64,000 bases of DNA from the NCBI GenBank assembly GCA_037576195.1, contig CM075101.1:8556001-8620000 (forward strand), in the 5' to 3' direction. The translations under genes and the position numbers were made by a program. The notes beneath the pieces are model-generated. The model worked only from the letters and a program-made list of their open reading frames with translations. It was not told the DNA's origin and searched no databases. Positions 45,917 to 57,499 of this stretch are shown here, one piece after another. This DNA comes from Phytoseiulus persimilis (Eukaryota; Arthropoda; Arachnida; Mesostigmata; Phytoseiidae). Within the stretch, counting starts at the first letter, position 1, and the number at the start of each line of letters is the position of its first letter.

Positions 45917-45991
45917 GTCAGGTTAGGCTCTTTGGCGGATGCAGACACTCTAGTTCCCGCTAAACCTAGCGGCGCTGCCGGACCGACCCCA

Positions 45992-48350
45992 CCCTCTAAA
46001 AAACTTGCGCGCAGACGCCCTGCAAAGACCAAGTCACTCCAACGGTAGGCCACGCGCAGAACGGAGTGAGTTCGAGTAGTTAAACTAGAAGTTGTTAAAA
46101 AACTGGTGATATCGAGAGCTGAAGTTAGTCCCAGGTCGGCCAAAGTCCAAGAAGAAACCAGGCAGAGTGGCACACGCCGGTGAGTTCCTGGGGATCGAGT
46201 CCCACACAAAACCCCTGAAAAGCCCGTTTTCGAGAATATCTCGAAAACGGAAAAAAAAATAGGGAAAACTTCCGTTGACTCTTTCGACGAAGGTCACCGA
46301 GCCTCGTCGAAAATATCAACGAAAAGAACTAGTCAGCTAGGCAATTTTAGTAAAAAAATTCAATTTTTACCACGCCAATACTCAAGTGCCGGTAGCTCGT
46401 CACGGTCGGGTACCAGTTACCCGAATCCCAGTTACCTGAATCCCAGTTACCCGAATCCAAATTACCCTCTCCCACCGCTAAATCCTTGTGCGCTGAACTC
46501 CATGTCCGATTCGCGCGCCGACAGAACTTCGGAAGTTCAAGTCAGCCAATACTGCCTCTCCCTCACGGATGACGTTACCCAAGAGTTCCAGTCTCCTATC
46601 CCGATTGAAGTTCACGATATTTCTAGTAGGTCTCCGTGGAGACGTCCTTCACAAAGAGCCTAACCTCTGACTACCGCTGATTTATTAGCGTGTTTTATAC
46701 TTATCGGCAGCCCTGGCTGCGAGCTCGGAAAAATCAACTTAAACCACTGATATGTGATTAACGGGGTACCGGATCGGGCTCCCAGTTGCACGACTGGACT
46801 CGCCAGTCCGCCTAGGTCCGGAAACCGGTGTAACCTCCGTTTGACCTTGTCAAGGTGACTTTTCGAAATAATGCCCCTAGGGGCTTGAAAATGTGATTTT
46901 TGAATTTATCGACCCCGATTTACCAGGGACTCAGTCCTGCTGGGCGCCCCCAAGTCCCTGCTCGGGAAGGTAGGAGAATTAAACCGATCCGGCCACGTGG
47001 TGACGATCCGTCCTATCCCAGTTACCCGAATCCCAGTTACCCGACTCCAAATTACCCTCTCTCACCGCCGAATCCTCACGCTCTAGAGTCTAGGTCTAGA
47101 GTCACGACGGATCCCTAGGAGAAGCATAGGAACTGACTGAAAGAGATATCCAAAGAGATTATTCAAAGTCGTGTTCGTGCAGTGAAGTACAGTGCTGGGT
47201 TAGGTTAGGTTAGGTTAGGCTCTTTGGCGGATGCAGACACTCTAGTTCCCGCTAAACCTGGCGGCGCCGCCGGACCGACCTCACCCTCTAAAAAACTTGC
47301 GCGCAGACGCCCTGCAAAGACCAAGTCACTCCAACGGTAGGCCACGCGCTGAACGGAGTGAGTTCGAGTAGTTAAACTAGAAGTTGTTAAAAAACTGGTA
47401 ATATCGAGAGCTGAAGTTAGTCCCAGGTCGGGCAAAGTCCAAGAAGGAACCAGGCAGAGTGGCACACGCCGGTGAGTTCCTGGGGATCGAGTCCCACACA
47501 AAACCCCTGAAAAGCCCGTTTTTCGAGAATATCTCGAAAACTGAAAAAAAATCAGGGAAAACTTCCGTTGACTCTTTCGACGAAGGTCACCGAGCCTCGT
47601 CGAAATTATCAACAAAAAGAACTAGTGAGCTGGGCGATTTTAGCAAAAAAATCCAATTTTTACCACGCCAATACTCAAGTGCCGGTAGCTCGTCACCGCG
47701 TGGCCGGATCGGTTTAATTCTCCTACCTTCCCGAGCAGGGACTTGGGGGCGCGGAGTGTCAGCCTCCAGAGAGTCTGGCGAGTCCAGTCGTGCAACTGGG
47801 AGCCCGATCCGGTACCCCGTTAATCAGATATCAGTGGTTTAAGTTGATTTTTCCGAGCTCGCAGCCAGGGCTGCCAATAAGTATAAAACACGCTAATAAA
47901 TCAGCGGTAGTCAGAGGTTAGGCTCTTTGTGAAGGACGTCTCCACGGAGACCTACTAGAAATATCATGAACTTCAATCGGGATAGGAGACTGGAACTCTT
48001 GGGTAACGTCATCCTTGAGGGAGAGGCAGTATTGGCTGACTTGAACTTCCGAAGTTCTGTCGGCGCGCGAATCGGACATGGAGTTCAGCGCATGAGGATT
48101 TAGCGGTGAGAGAGGGTAATGTGGATTCGGGTAACTGGGATTCAGGTAACTGGTACCCGACCGAAGATATCTTCTGCTGCGAGATCGAGTCATGCCTTGC
48201 TCTTTCCTCACCAATCACGCGCTGGGAAACCGTTACATTTCTGTGGCTGTGTTCCGAATAAATCGCCGTGCGAAGCGGAGAAGCGAGCTCATTCGCGGGA
48301 AAATACTATCATTTTCTCTGATCTTTCGCGCTGCATATGCAGAAAGCTGA
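45992..48350. repeat. complex inverted repeat, tandem copy A (2,359 bp)
   Basis: First of two apparently identical direct copies (offset 2,359 bp). Inside, a segment beginning CCCTCTAAAAAACTTGCGCG occurs twice in direct orientation (45,992 and about 47,284). A second segment (46,405-46,812, GGTCGGGTACCAGTTACCCG onward) recurs inverted at about 47,767-48,163. Repeated TCCCAGTTACCCGAA motifs lie at 46,420-46,460 and 47,020-47,050. About 185 bp at the right end (48,165-48,350) look like ordinary flank. Open frames of up to 136 codons inside are mirror frames of repeats and are not called as genes. Confidence 0.85.
47198..47219 (+). repeat. interstitial (TTAGG)4 telomere-type array
   Basis: GGTTAGGTTAGGTTAGGTTAGG, four exact copies of the arthropod telomere motif, at the start of the inner direct repeat. 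A single remnant occurs at 45,920-45,925 and an identical second array at 49,557-49,578. Confidence 0.85.
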
Positions 48351-50709
48351 CCCTCTAAAAAACTTGCGCGCAGACGCCCTGCAAAGACCAAGTCACTCCA
48401 ACGGTAGGCCACGCGCAGAACGGAGTGAGTTCGAGTAGTTAAACTAGAAGTTGTTAAAAAACTGGTGATATCGAGAGCTGAAGTTAGTCCCAGGTCGGCC
48501 AAAGTCCAAGAAGAAACCAGGCAGAGTGGCACACGCCGGTGAGTTCCTGGGGATCGAGTCCCACACAAAACCCCTGAAAAGCCCGTTTTCGAGAATATCT
48601 CGAAAACGGAAAAAAAAATAGGGAAAACTTCCGTTGACTCTTTCGACGAAGGTCACCGAGCCTCGTCGAAAATATCAACGAAAAGAACTAGTCAGCTAGG
48701 CAATTTTAGTAAAAAAATTCAATTTTTACCACGCCAATACTCAAGTGCCGGTAGCTCGTCACGGTCGGGTACCAGTTACCCGAATCCCAGTTACCTGAAT
48801 CCCAGTTACCCGAATCCAAATTACCCTCTCCCACCGCTAAATCCTTGTGCGCTGAACTCCATGTCCGATTCGCGCGCCGACAGAACTTCGGAAGTTCAAG
48901 TCAGCCAATACTGCCTCTCCCTCACGGATGACGTTACCCAAGAGTTCCAGTCTCCTATCCCGATTGAAGTTCACGATATTTCTAGTAGGTCTCCGTGGAG
49001 ACGTCCTTCACAAAGAGCCTAACCTCTGACTACCGCTGATTTATTAGCGTGTTTTATACTTATCGGCAGCCCTGGCTGCGAGCTCGGAAAAATCAACTTA
49101 AACCACTGATATGTGATTAACGGGGTACCGGATCGGGCTCCCAGTTGCACGACTGGACTCGCCAGTCCGCCTAGGTCCGGAAACCGGTGTAACCTCCGTT
49201 TGACCTTGTCAAGGTGACTTTTCGAAATAATGCCCCTAGGGGCTTGAAAATGTGATTTTTGAATTTATCGACCCCGATTTACCAGGGACTCAGTCCTGCT
49301 GGGCGCCCCCAAGTCCCTGCTCGGGAAGGTAGGAGAATTAAACCGATCCGGCCACGTGGTGACGATCCGTCCTATCCCAGTTACCCGAATCCCAGTTACC
49401 CGACTCCAAATTACCCTCTCTCACCGCCGAATCCTCACGCTCTAGAGTCTAGGTCTAGAGTCACGACGGATCCCTAGGAGAAGCATAGGAACTGACTGAA
49501 AGAGATATCCAAAGAGATTATTCAAAGTCGTGTTCGTGCAGTGAAGTACAGTGCTGGGTTAGGTTAGGTTAGGTTAGGCTCTTTGGCGGATGCAGACACT
49601 CTAGTTCCCGCTAAACCTGGCGGCGCCGCCGGACCGACCTCACCCTCTAAAAAACTTGCGCGCAGACGCCCTGCAAAGACCAAGTCACTCCAACGGTAGG
49701 CCACGCGCTGAACGGAGTGAGTTCGAGTAGTTAAACTAGAAGTTGTTAAAAAACTGGTAATATCGAGAGCTGAAGTTAGTCCCAGGTCGGGCAAAGTCCA
49801 AGAAGGAACCAGGCAGAGTGGCACACGCCGGTGAGTTCCTGGGGATCGAGTCCCACACAAAACCCCTGAAAAGCCCGTTTTTCGAGAATATCTCGAAAAC
49901 TGAAAAAAAATCAGGGAAAACTTCCGTTGACTCTTTCGACGAAGGTCACCGAGCCTCGTCGAAATTATCAACAAAAAGAACTAGTGAGCTGGGCGATTTT
50001 AGCAAAAAAATCCAATTTTTACCACGCCAATACTCAAGTGCCGGTAGCTCGTCACCGCGTGGCCGGATCGGTTTAATTCTCCTACCTTCCCGAGCAGGGA
50101 CTTGGGGGCGCGGAGTGTCAGCCTCCAGAGAGTCTGGCGAGTCCAGTCGTGCAACTGGGAGCCCGATCCGGTACCCCGTTAATCAGATATCAGTGGTTTA
50201 AGTTGATTTTTCCGAGCTCGCAGCCAGGGCTGCCAATAAGTATAAAACACGCTAATAAATCAGCGGTAGTCAGAGGTTAGGCTCTTTGTGAAGGACGTCT
50301 CCACGGAGACCTACTAGAAATATCATGAACTTCAATCGGGATAGGAGACTGGAACTCTTGGGTAACGTCATCCTTGAGGGAGAGGCAGTATTGGCTGACT
50401 TGAACTTCCGAAGTTCTGTCGGCGCGCGAATCGGACATGGAGTTCAGCGCATGAGGATTTAGCGGTGAGAGAGGGTAATGTGGATTCGGGTAACTGGGAT
50501 TCAGGTAACTGGTACCCGACCGAAGATATCTTCTGCTGCGAGATCGAGTCATGCCTTGCTCTTTCCTCACCAATCACGCGCTGGGAAACCGTTACATTTC
50601 TGTGGCTGTGTTCCGAATAAATCGCCGTGCGAAGCGGAGAAGCGAGCTCATTCGCGGGAAAATACTATCATTTTCTCTGATCTTTCGCGCTGCATATGCA
50701 GAAAGCTGA
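48351..50709. repeat. complex inverted repeat, tandem copy B (2,359 bp)
   Basis: Second direct copy of 45,992-48,350. Every block I compared was identical, including the poly(A) runs. Copy B continues without break into CTCGAAACGGATG at 50,710, the flank of the HMG-CoA reductase gene, whereas copy A jumps back into CCCTCT. The duplication therefore arose to the left of the gene and includes about 185 bp of its flank. Confidence 0.85.
49557..49578 (+). repeat. second interstitial (TTAGG)4 array
   Basis: Identical to 47,198-47,219, because it lies in the second copy of the 2,359-bp duplication. Confidence 0.85.
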
Positions 50710-51279
50710 CTCGAAACGGATGACCTGCTTGATTCCCTTCCTGCCTTCCACAAACGGATCATTCGGGTTCCTTCGGATCCCTTGACGGATTCCGCTCCAT
50801 TGACCAGCTCTACAACACTGCGACAGCTCAAGGTTGAGCACCACAGAGTGGTTTTGCGGGTGATGGAGTCACTTTCGTATACAAATCGTTGACCAGTCCG
50901 GTGAGATGTCGTCATCGATCCAGACCTCGCGTTCCCTCCTCAGTAATCAGCGCGTGTTTCAGTCTAGTACACATATCAGTTCTCCTGGCATTCCGCAGAG
51001 GCAATGCCCGCATGATTTCTCCGCCGCTCCGTGACCTGCGCTGAGTTCCGCGAGCAATTCTGAAGATTTTTCGTGCGTACGTGCGAGCGCGGCAAGTTTG
51101 AGTCGAGGACGCCGTTCCCCTCATCCTCGAGCCTCTCGTCTCGCGATTGCTGTTAGAGAAAGATTAAGTTCTCATCAGAGTTGTGGTTCTGTTTCCAGTT
51201 CCCCGATTCACGCTCGGTGAGAACCACTGCGTCCCGTCAACATCCGAGCATCCCAGAGTGTATCAAGCGAGTCCGCAAG
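50710..51279 (+). promoter_or_regulatory. upstream region of the HMG-CoA reductase gene
   Basis: About 570 bp between the duplicated repeat and the start codon. It must hold the promoter and 5' untranslated region, but I see no clear TATA box, initiator or sterol-response element. A pyrimidine tract ending in CTGTTTCCAG at 51,189-51,198 could be the acceptor of a 5'-UTR intron. Confidence 0.35.
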
Positions 51280-54200
51280 ATGGAACTTCTCAACATAGTC
51301 CTCCACCAACAAGGCTATTTCGTGGCATCTCACCCCTGGGAGGTCATCGTAGCCGCGCTGACTCTCATGCTCACACTGGGAATCAAGGCTCTCAACATGG
51401 GCTATCCCGGTGCTCTACAGGACACTCCAGGATATCAAGGTGAGAATACAGGATGCGGCTTTGAGCGTGAAACCGATTCCTCTCCTGTGACTCCTTGGGA
51501 AACCTGCCAAGGATATACCCTCTGAGGATTTCGACTCAGAGCTCGGGGATCTTCCTCTCTTACAGGGTCTGAAATGAATGTCCTGATAGTGCTGGGAGCT
51601 ATGCTCCACGCATCGCATCAGTTCAAACAAGTCCATCGCGTCGGGAGTCGACTTGTTATTGCTGTGTCCTTGGCATACGCTTCTTTCGCCGGAATCATTT
51701 TCACCGGCTGTCTGCTCTGTTTGTTCGGGCAAACGTTTTCCCAAATCAAGTGAGTTGAGATCCGATCGCGCAAGGCTTGCCGGAAAACAGCGGTGATTTC
51801 GATCTGAGACTAATCCTGCTCCTCGGATCCACAGAGATGCTATTCCTTTATTCCTTATCATGGTCGACATCAACGAGCCGGTCAACTTAGCACAGCAGAC
51901 TTCCAAATCAGCTTCTTCGGATGGAATTTGCTCAGCGATAGCATCCGGCTTGGTCATGATGGGCCCGGGCCTCTTCTTAGACTCCGTAGTTAGAACTCTA
52001 GTGATATGTGTTGGAACCGCGTCCGGAGGCGCACGCATGGAGAGTTTGGCCACTTACGTGGTCCTATCTACATTTGTTACGAACATCGTTTTTCTGACGT
52101 TCTACCCTGCGCTTCTTGCTCTGATATTCGAGGTAAGTGTCAGTTCACCAGGAGAGAACCGATTTCGGACTCCCCGTATAACGGTATGATTCCCGATAAA
52201 AACTGATTTCGGAATCCAAAACTTCTGCCGCGTGCAGGTGACTCGTATGGAATCAACTCAGACTGCTGCCTCAAGCCAGGAAGACGAGCCGAATCCCGTC
52301 CTACAACGGGTGAAAGTGATCATGGTGAGAGATGACCCGTTGCTACACTGAAGAAAATTCTTTAAGAATCAGTTGGAAATTTCCACGTATCTATAAACCA
52401 CATGGGGAACCCTCCGATTAATCCTCGTGTAGGAGTCAAGTTGAGAGGAGAAATATGTCTCAAGGCTTTGGAGTGACCCCCAAATCCTTCTCATCGAGGA
52501 AGATGCATGAATAGCGGAAATCGGCCGGAAATGCTTTTAGAATCAAATCGATTTTCGAATATTCTATCTGATCGGAAGAAACATCAAAGGCTTCTCAACA
52601 GTTTATCTGTTTCCCCTTTCTCGATATGACCTGGAACACGCGATCTGGCATGGAAGAGATGAGATTATCAATTGTCTCTTGCCCAATACTGCTCCAAGCA
52701 TTCACTATCCCTATTTTTAATTCATCCACATTTTCGAATCGCCTGTTTTCCGTGTATAGCCGCCGAGCGACGATACTTTGATCTCCTTGGACTTCAACCA
52801 TCGATTCGTACTCGAGCTGGCATGCGCAGATGCATTATCATGTTGAAATTTCAGTTTGAGGGAGCGGAACCTCCTCAAAAAAGTTGAAAGACGAGAATCT
52901 AGCACCCCTTGATATTCTATGGAATCCATTCTCGATCAGGGGAACGCTAGTTCCACTTTCCCCACGGACCCAACACATAACCGATCCTCCCCCGAAATTG
53001 CGTCGCGAAAAGATCATTGGTTCCTTCCTTGAATCTCTTCAGTAGTGATTGAAGCCGTCCGGCCCGTCTAGGGAGAACTCTTTTTCATCGCTGAAGAGAA
53101 CCTATGGAAGTAGAGTGTCTCAAATGCAAGCAAAGGAGCTCCATATGATTCCACAGGATTCTCTCACAACGATCCTACCGTTTCCCACCTTCGTGTCATA
53201 TTTTCTTTCGCGGAAATCAGCCGAGCATCAATGTGAGAAGGTTACAAGGTCGGCGCGCACCTCATTCTCGCCGGTTGGAGGTGTTCTTGCTCATTGATCA
53301 CCTGACGAATGCGTCTCGGAGTCACACAAAGTTCAAGATCTCGTCTGATTTGCGTACTCGAACGTGCTGAGTTTGACGCAGCGGCAAACGCGCCTCCTCT
53401 CGGCCGGCGAAAGCTTGGACTCCACTCCGCGCTTCTTTTTACGGTTGTAGAGATCTTGGTTCTCGAGGTAACTTGACACAACTTTTTGCGAACGCTTGAT
53501 TTTAGCTACGATAGCTCTATGTGTCAGGCCACATTCGAAAAATGCATCGATCTTCGCTTTTTCTTCACCGGTCAAACTGTTCGCCCTCGGCATCGCTAAC
53601 GCCCAACGATCGACCCAACTTCGTTCTCTCCATAGCCATAAACCTGCTGATTCTATCAGTGATTCTAAAAGCATTTCCAGGCAGAAACCGGGAATCGCAC
53701 TTCTTCTTTCTCATGGGCTCTCAGAATTCCGTCTACCATAATGGACTTTTCTCCTCTATTTCATAGCCTCTGCCATGAGAAATATTAGACGAGAGTTCCC
53801 AACGATTGTTGGAAAAATACTGAGAAGTCGAGTGATTCTAGAAGCGTTTCCTCGAGTGTATATTCACACAACATCCGCATGCTCTGCGCTCAGCGTCCTT
53901 CATAATATTTTCGTTGGTTACGTCGCGTGATGCGAACTGGGTGCTCCGAGGGAACGGCAAACCCGCCTCGTGCTTAAAAATACAGCCTCTAGCATCCTGG
54001 TCCCGATTTCTGAAATCCTCTGGGTACAGCTCTTCCCGTAGAGATGCACGGTTCGAATGTTATCGCTGTTATCGGCATGAGCAGAGAACGGCTGGTGAAA
54101 CGGATGACCAATCAATAGGGAAAACAGAGAAGGACAAATTGTATTCCGGACATGTCAGCTTGAGTCCTCGAACGACAGACTGTTCCTTCAGGTTGACGTT

Positions 54201-57200
54201 GAATTGGATGACGGCTCAATCGAAACTTCTTGGTTTCGGATGAATGATGCAGACTTTCCCATTCCTCTGGTACATCAGAATGTCGCACTCGAACTATCGA
54301 GCAGACGTGCTCCTCATGAATAACCAAAGACAAGTAGCAGCGCCGATCTGGAAATGAAATGAATAGCGCGGCTGCGAGTTTCCTCTTCTCCTGGGATCGG
54401 TCGTCATCGGAGCGACATTGTCGCTTCCATGAGCTCACAACGATGTTGGTTATCGGCAGAGTTGGCTATTTCCCGTCAAGGAAGCAAAATGACATACTCG
54501 CAGATGACGCTGAGGAGTGACGTTGGTCGGAGAGGAAAGCAGGAGGAGGCTGCGACATTAAAACCGCTGAAGCTAACCCTCCTGCCACTCATGTGGCTGA
54601 CGACTTGAACTTAGCTGTGGTTTCCTCAGGGCCGAACGTTTCTCGAACAGGGGTGTGAGTTCCGCGTGAGACTCGATGAGTCGATGGCTCAGCTTGACGT
54701 CGGTCGAAAATCGCGAAGTCTACTCACAATTACATATCGGATGCATTCTGCGTTACAGAGTGCTGGTTTGATGTTGGTTCATGCGCACAACCGTTGGCCT
54801 CTCAATCGGCACGCATCTCCGAAAGGCATCGCTTCTACTGGCTCCAATCAAAGTGCCCAATCATTCTCTGCGTCCAGCTCAGAAACCGCTCCTCCCGCTC
54901 CGGAGTCCCCCACGTTGCCTCCAGCAGATACATCTCAAGCCATGCCAAGGTTGGTGGTCGCTCCGCTGTTTTTCAGCGGGTTTTTCGTGGGCTGATCGCG
55001 TCCATTGATGAGGGTTTCCCCCGAGGAACGAGGAGGCCGAATAATTGTGGAATAACGTTTCAGGTGGTACGAACAGATGGCTGGGTCAAGTGGTTCAGCG
55101 AGCTGGTGGTCGCTCAGTATCGAGCAGGTGGTCATCTTGGGCGTCGCGTTGGCAATCGCTGTCAAATTCCTGTTTTTCGAAAGACGAGCGCAACTGAAAC
55201 AACAACTCACAAGCGCAGCGAAAGATCTCATTGAAGGTCAGAATTTGTCCCCGAACGAGACCGCCGTCCAGCCAGCGGTCATGAGGTTCGTTTCCGCTCG
55301 ACTCGATTTACGCATACTCATTAGGCCTTCCGCTCACAGGAATCGACAACAAACCTAGGAGAGCGATCCCTCAGTGCCAAGTCGTTCCAACTCGAGAATA
55401 CCGACTTAACGATCGTAAGATATCATCGGACCTGGACGATAGAAAAAGACCATCATTTCTGATTGGAGCCGAAGACGGTGAATTCGATCGCGCCTACAAA
55501 ATGATACAAACCGACCCGCCGTTCGTCGTGCACAGGTGAGACGCCCTTCTTGTGGCAGCCGGAATTTCGCGGGCCAATATTCGCCACACCGCATCGATGA
55601 CAAAACCGAAAGAACGCAGGCCATTCATCACGCTCCCGCTGCCGGGCGTCGGATTATCTTTTCTCTTCCGCGTCCATTCTCCTCGATGAAACTTCCCCGT
55701 TCCGTGGCAATGGGACAAGTTCGCATTTTTCGACCTGAGCTTGGATCGTCTATTACTGTCGAGGAGCTACTCTAGATAAGCTAGGAGGGGAATCCGAAAG
55801 AGAAATTGCTCTCCCTCCGAGTGTTTCACGAGAACGGTCTGACGAAGGGCAGATTCGTTCGCATCTGCATTCCTCGCGGTGTCTGACGAAACCTCGTTCC
55901 CCAAACAGAGATGCATCGGGGATCACACCCCTCCCAGATGGGATCGACACTCAGGAGGAGAAGCTGTGCCGTGGAATCTCCGAATGTCTGGAGATCCTGG
56001 TCGACAAGGAGAGAGGACCCGGCGAGCTCACAGACAAAGAGGTGAACACTTGGCAGGGATTTCGTCCCGCAGAATACAGACAGGCAGCGTAACTGCAGGA
56101 TCAGGCGTTAACTTGTTTCCATTGCTCTGAAGGTCATCATGCTCTTGGATAAGAAACAGATTCAGCTGTACAAGCTCGAGGATGTTTTAGAGAATTATGT
56201 TCGCGGAGTGGCAATTCGACGACACATGGTCGCGAGAGAAGCCGGTGTTGGGCCCATTCTCGAGAAGCTGCCCTATCTTCACTACGACTACCAGAAGGCT
56301 TACGGTGCTTGTTGCGAGAACGTGATCGGTGAGTAGGGAAGCGAGACTCTCTCCGAGCTCCGTGATTTCCGTTGCTCGGACCTTCGATCCCCACCGAGAA
56401 TACCTCGGAGTCCCCGCTCATCTCTGTCCACGTTCCGATTACAGGCTACATGCCAGTTCCTGTTGGCATCGCCGGTCCGCTCATCATAGACGGGCGTTCC
56501 TATCAGGTCCCCATGTCGACAACAGAGGGGTGCCTGATAGCTTCTACGAATCGCGGCTGCCGAGCCATCGCGAAAGCAGGAGGGGCACGGTCGACGATCA
56601 CAGGAGATGGCATGACCCGCGGTCCCGTGGTCAAATTGCCCAGCATAGCGGAAGCTCAAGAGGTCAAGTCTTGGCTGGAGAAACCGGAGAACTTTGCGGA
56701 AATCAAGAAAGCCTTCGACGGAACCTCTCGTTACGCCAGACTAAAAAACATTCACTGTCAGCTGGCGGGTGTCCGCCTCTACATTCGATTCGTCTCCTCA
56801 ACTGGAGATGCAATGGGCATGAACATGCTGTCGAAGGGCACTGATGTCGCTATGAACCATCTGCAGGAGATCTTCCCGCAAATGACAGTGATCGCGGTGT
56901 CTGGTAACTTCTGCATGGACAAAAAACCCGCGGCCATCAACTGGGTCGAGGGTCGCGGGAAGAGCGTCAGTTGCGAGGCGACCATTCCCGCCGACGTCGT
57001 CCGCAACGTGCTGAAAACGAGTGCGTCCGCCTTGGTAGAAGTGAATCTAAGCAAAAACCTCATCGGTTCCGCAATGGCTGGATCAATAGGAGGCTTCAAC
57101 GCTCAGGCGGCGAACATCGTGACCGCGATTTACATCGCCACGGGTCAGGATCCCGCCCAAAACGTCGGTAGTTCGAACTGCATCACCGTCATCGAAAGCT

Positions 57201-57499
57201 GCGGTGAAAACAACGAGGACATCCACATACAGTGCACGATGCCATCCATAGAGGTCGGCACCGTGGGGGGCGGCACGGTGCTCCCGCCTCAGGAATCGAT
57301 GCTCGAGCTGTTGGGCGTCAAGGGCGCGAGCCCGGACAGTCCTGGGGAAAACGCCAGGACGCTTGCAAGAGTCGTTTGCGGTGCCGTGGTGGCAGGAGAA
57401 CTCTCCCTGCTGTCGGCGCTGGCTGCCGGCCACCTCGTGAAGTCACACATGCGGCACAACCGCTCTTCCATAAACATGGCTCCGGCCCTTCGAAGCTAG
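51280..57499 (+). CDS. Hmgcr: HMG-CoA reductase (ten coding exons)
   Basis: Reduces HMG-CoA to mevalonate with NADPH in the ER membrane, the key step of the mevalonate/isoprenoid pathway. My exon model is 51,280-51,439, 51,566-51,749, 51,835-52,132, 52,238-52,324, 54,759-54,949, 55,064-55,236, 55,340-55,535, 55,822-56,041, 56,133-56,328 and 56,445-57,499. All introns are GT-AG with compatible phases, and the total of 2,760 nt gives 919 residues, close to animal homologues. Exon 1 has [11 protein letters not shown]. Exons 2-4 hold the membrane/sterol-sensing part. Exon 5 has [13 protein letters not shown] and exon 6 the last membrane span. The catalytic domain (exons 8-10) has [12 protein letters not shown] across the last splice and catalytic Glu596 (TTEGC), Lys728 (DKKPAAINW), Asp804 (GQDPAQN) and His903. 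Ser909 matches the AMPK-regulated serine of the human enzyme. The exon 8 start is the least certain. Confidence 0.95.
52510..53695 (-). mobile_element. Tc1-like element in HMG-CoA reductase intron 4
   Basis: A DNA transposon remnant filling half of the 2.4-kb intron. An 18-bp inverted repeat is exact at 52,527-52,544 (GGAAATGCTTTTAGAATC) and 53,661-53,678, and looser similarity extends a few bases outward. It lies in the orientation opposite to the gene. I did not see clear TA duplications, so the outer ends are approximate. Confidence 0.8.
52595..53593 (-). pseudogene. Tc1/mariner-family transposase
   Basis: Would bind the inverted repeats and cut by a DDE mechanism. From Met at 53,593 ([18 protein letters not shown]) the N-terminal helix-turn-helix is readable ([19 protein letters not shown]). 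A second DNA-binding half follows in another frame ([11 protein letters not shown]). The first catalytic region is [16 protein letters not shown] near 53,090. The second is [11 protein letters not shown] near 52,830. A typical C-terminus closes it ([21 protein letters not shown] near 52,690-52,630). At least three frameshifts and stops mean it is inactive, and the segment after the second Asp is scrambled, so the last catalytic residue is not readable. Confidence 0.85.

Noticed and set aside
47205..47615. 136-codon frame repeated at 49,564-49,974
   Set aside because: Lies across the dispersed inverted repeat. It is present twice only because of the 2,359-bp duplication, and has no domain.
56779..57433. 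antisense frames over HMG-CoA reductase (106 and 116 codons)
   Set aside because: Shadows of the strongly biased sense exon. No independent motif.
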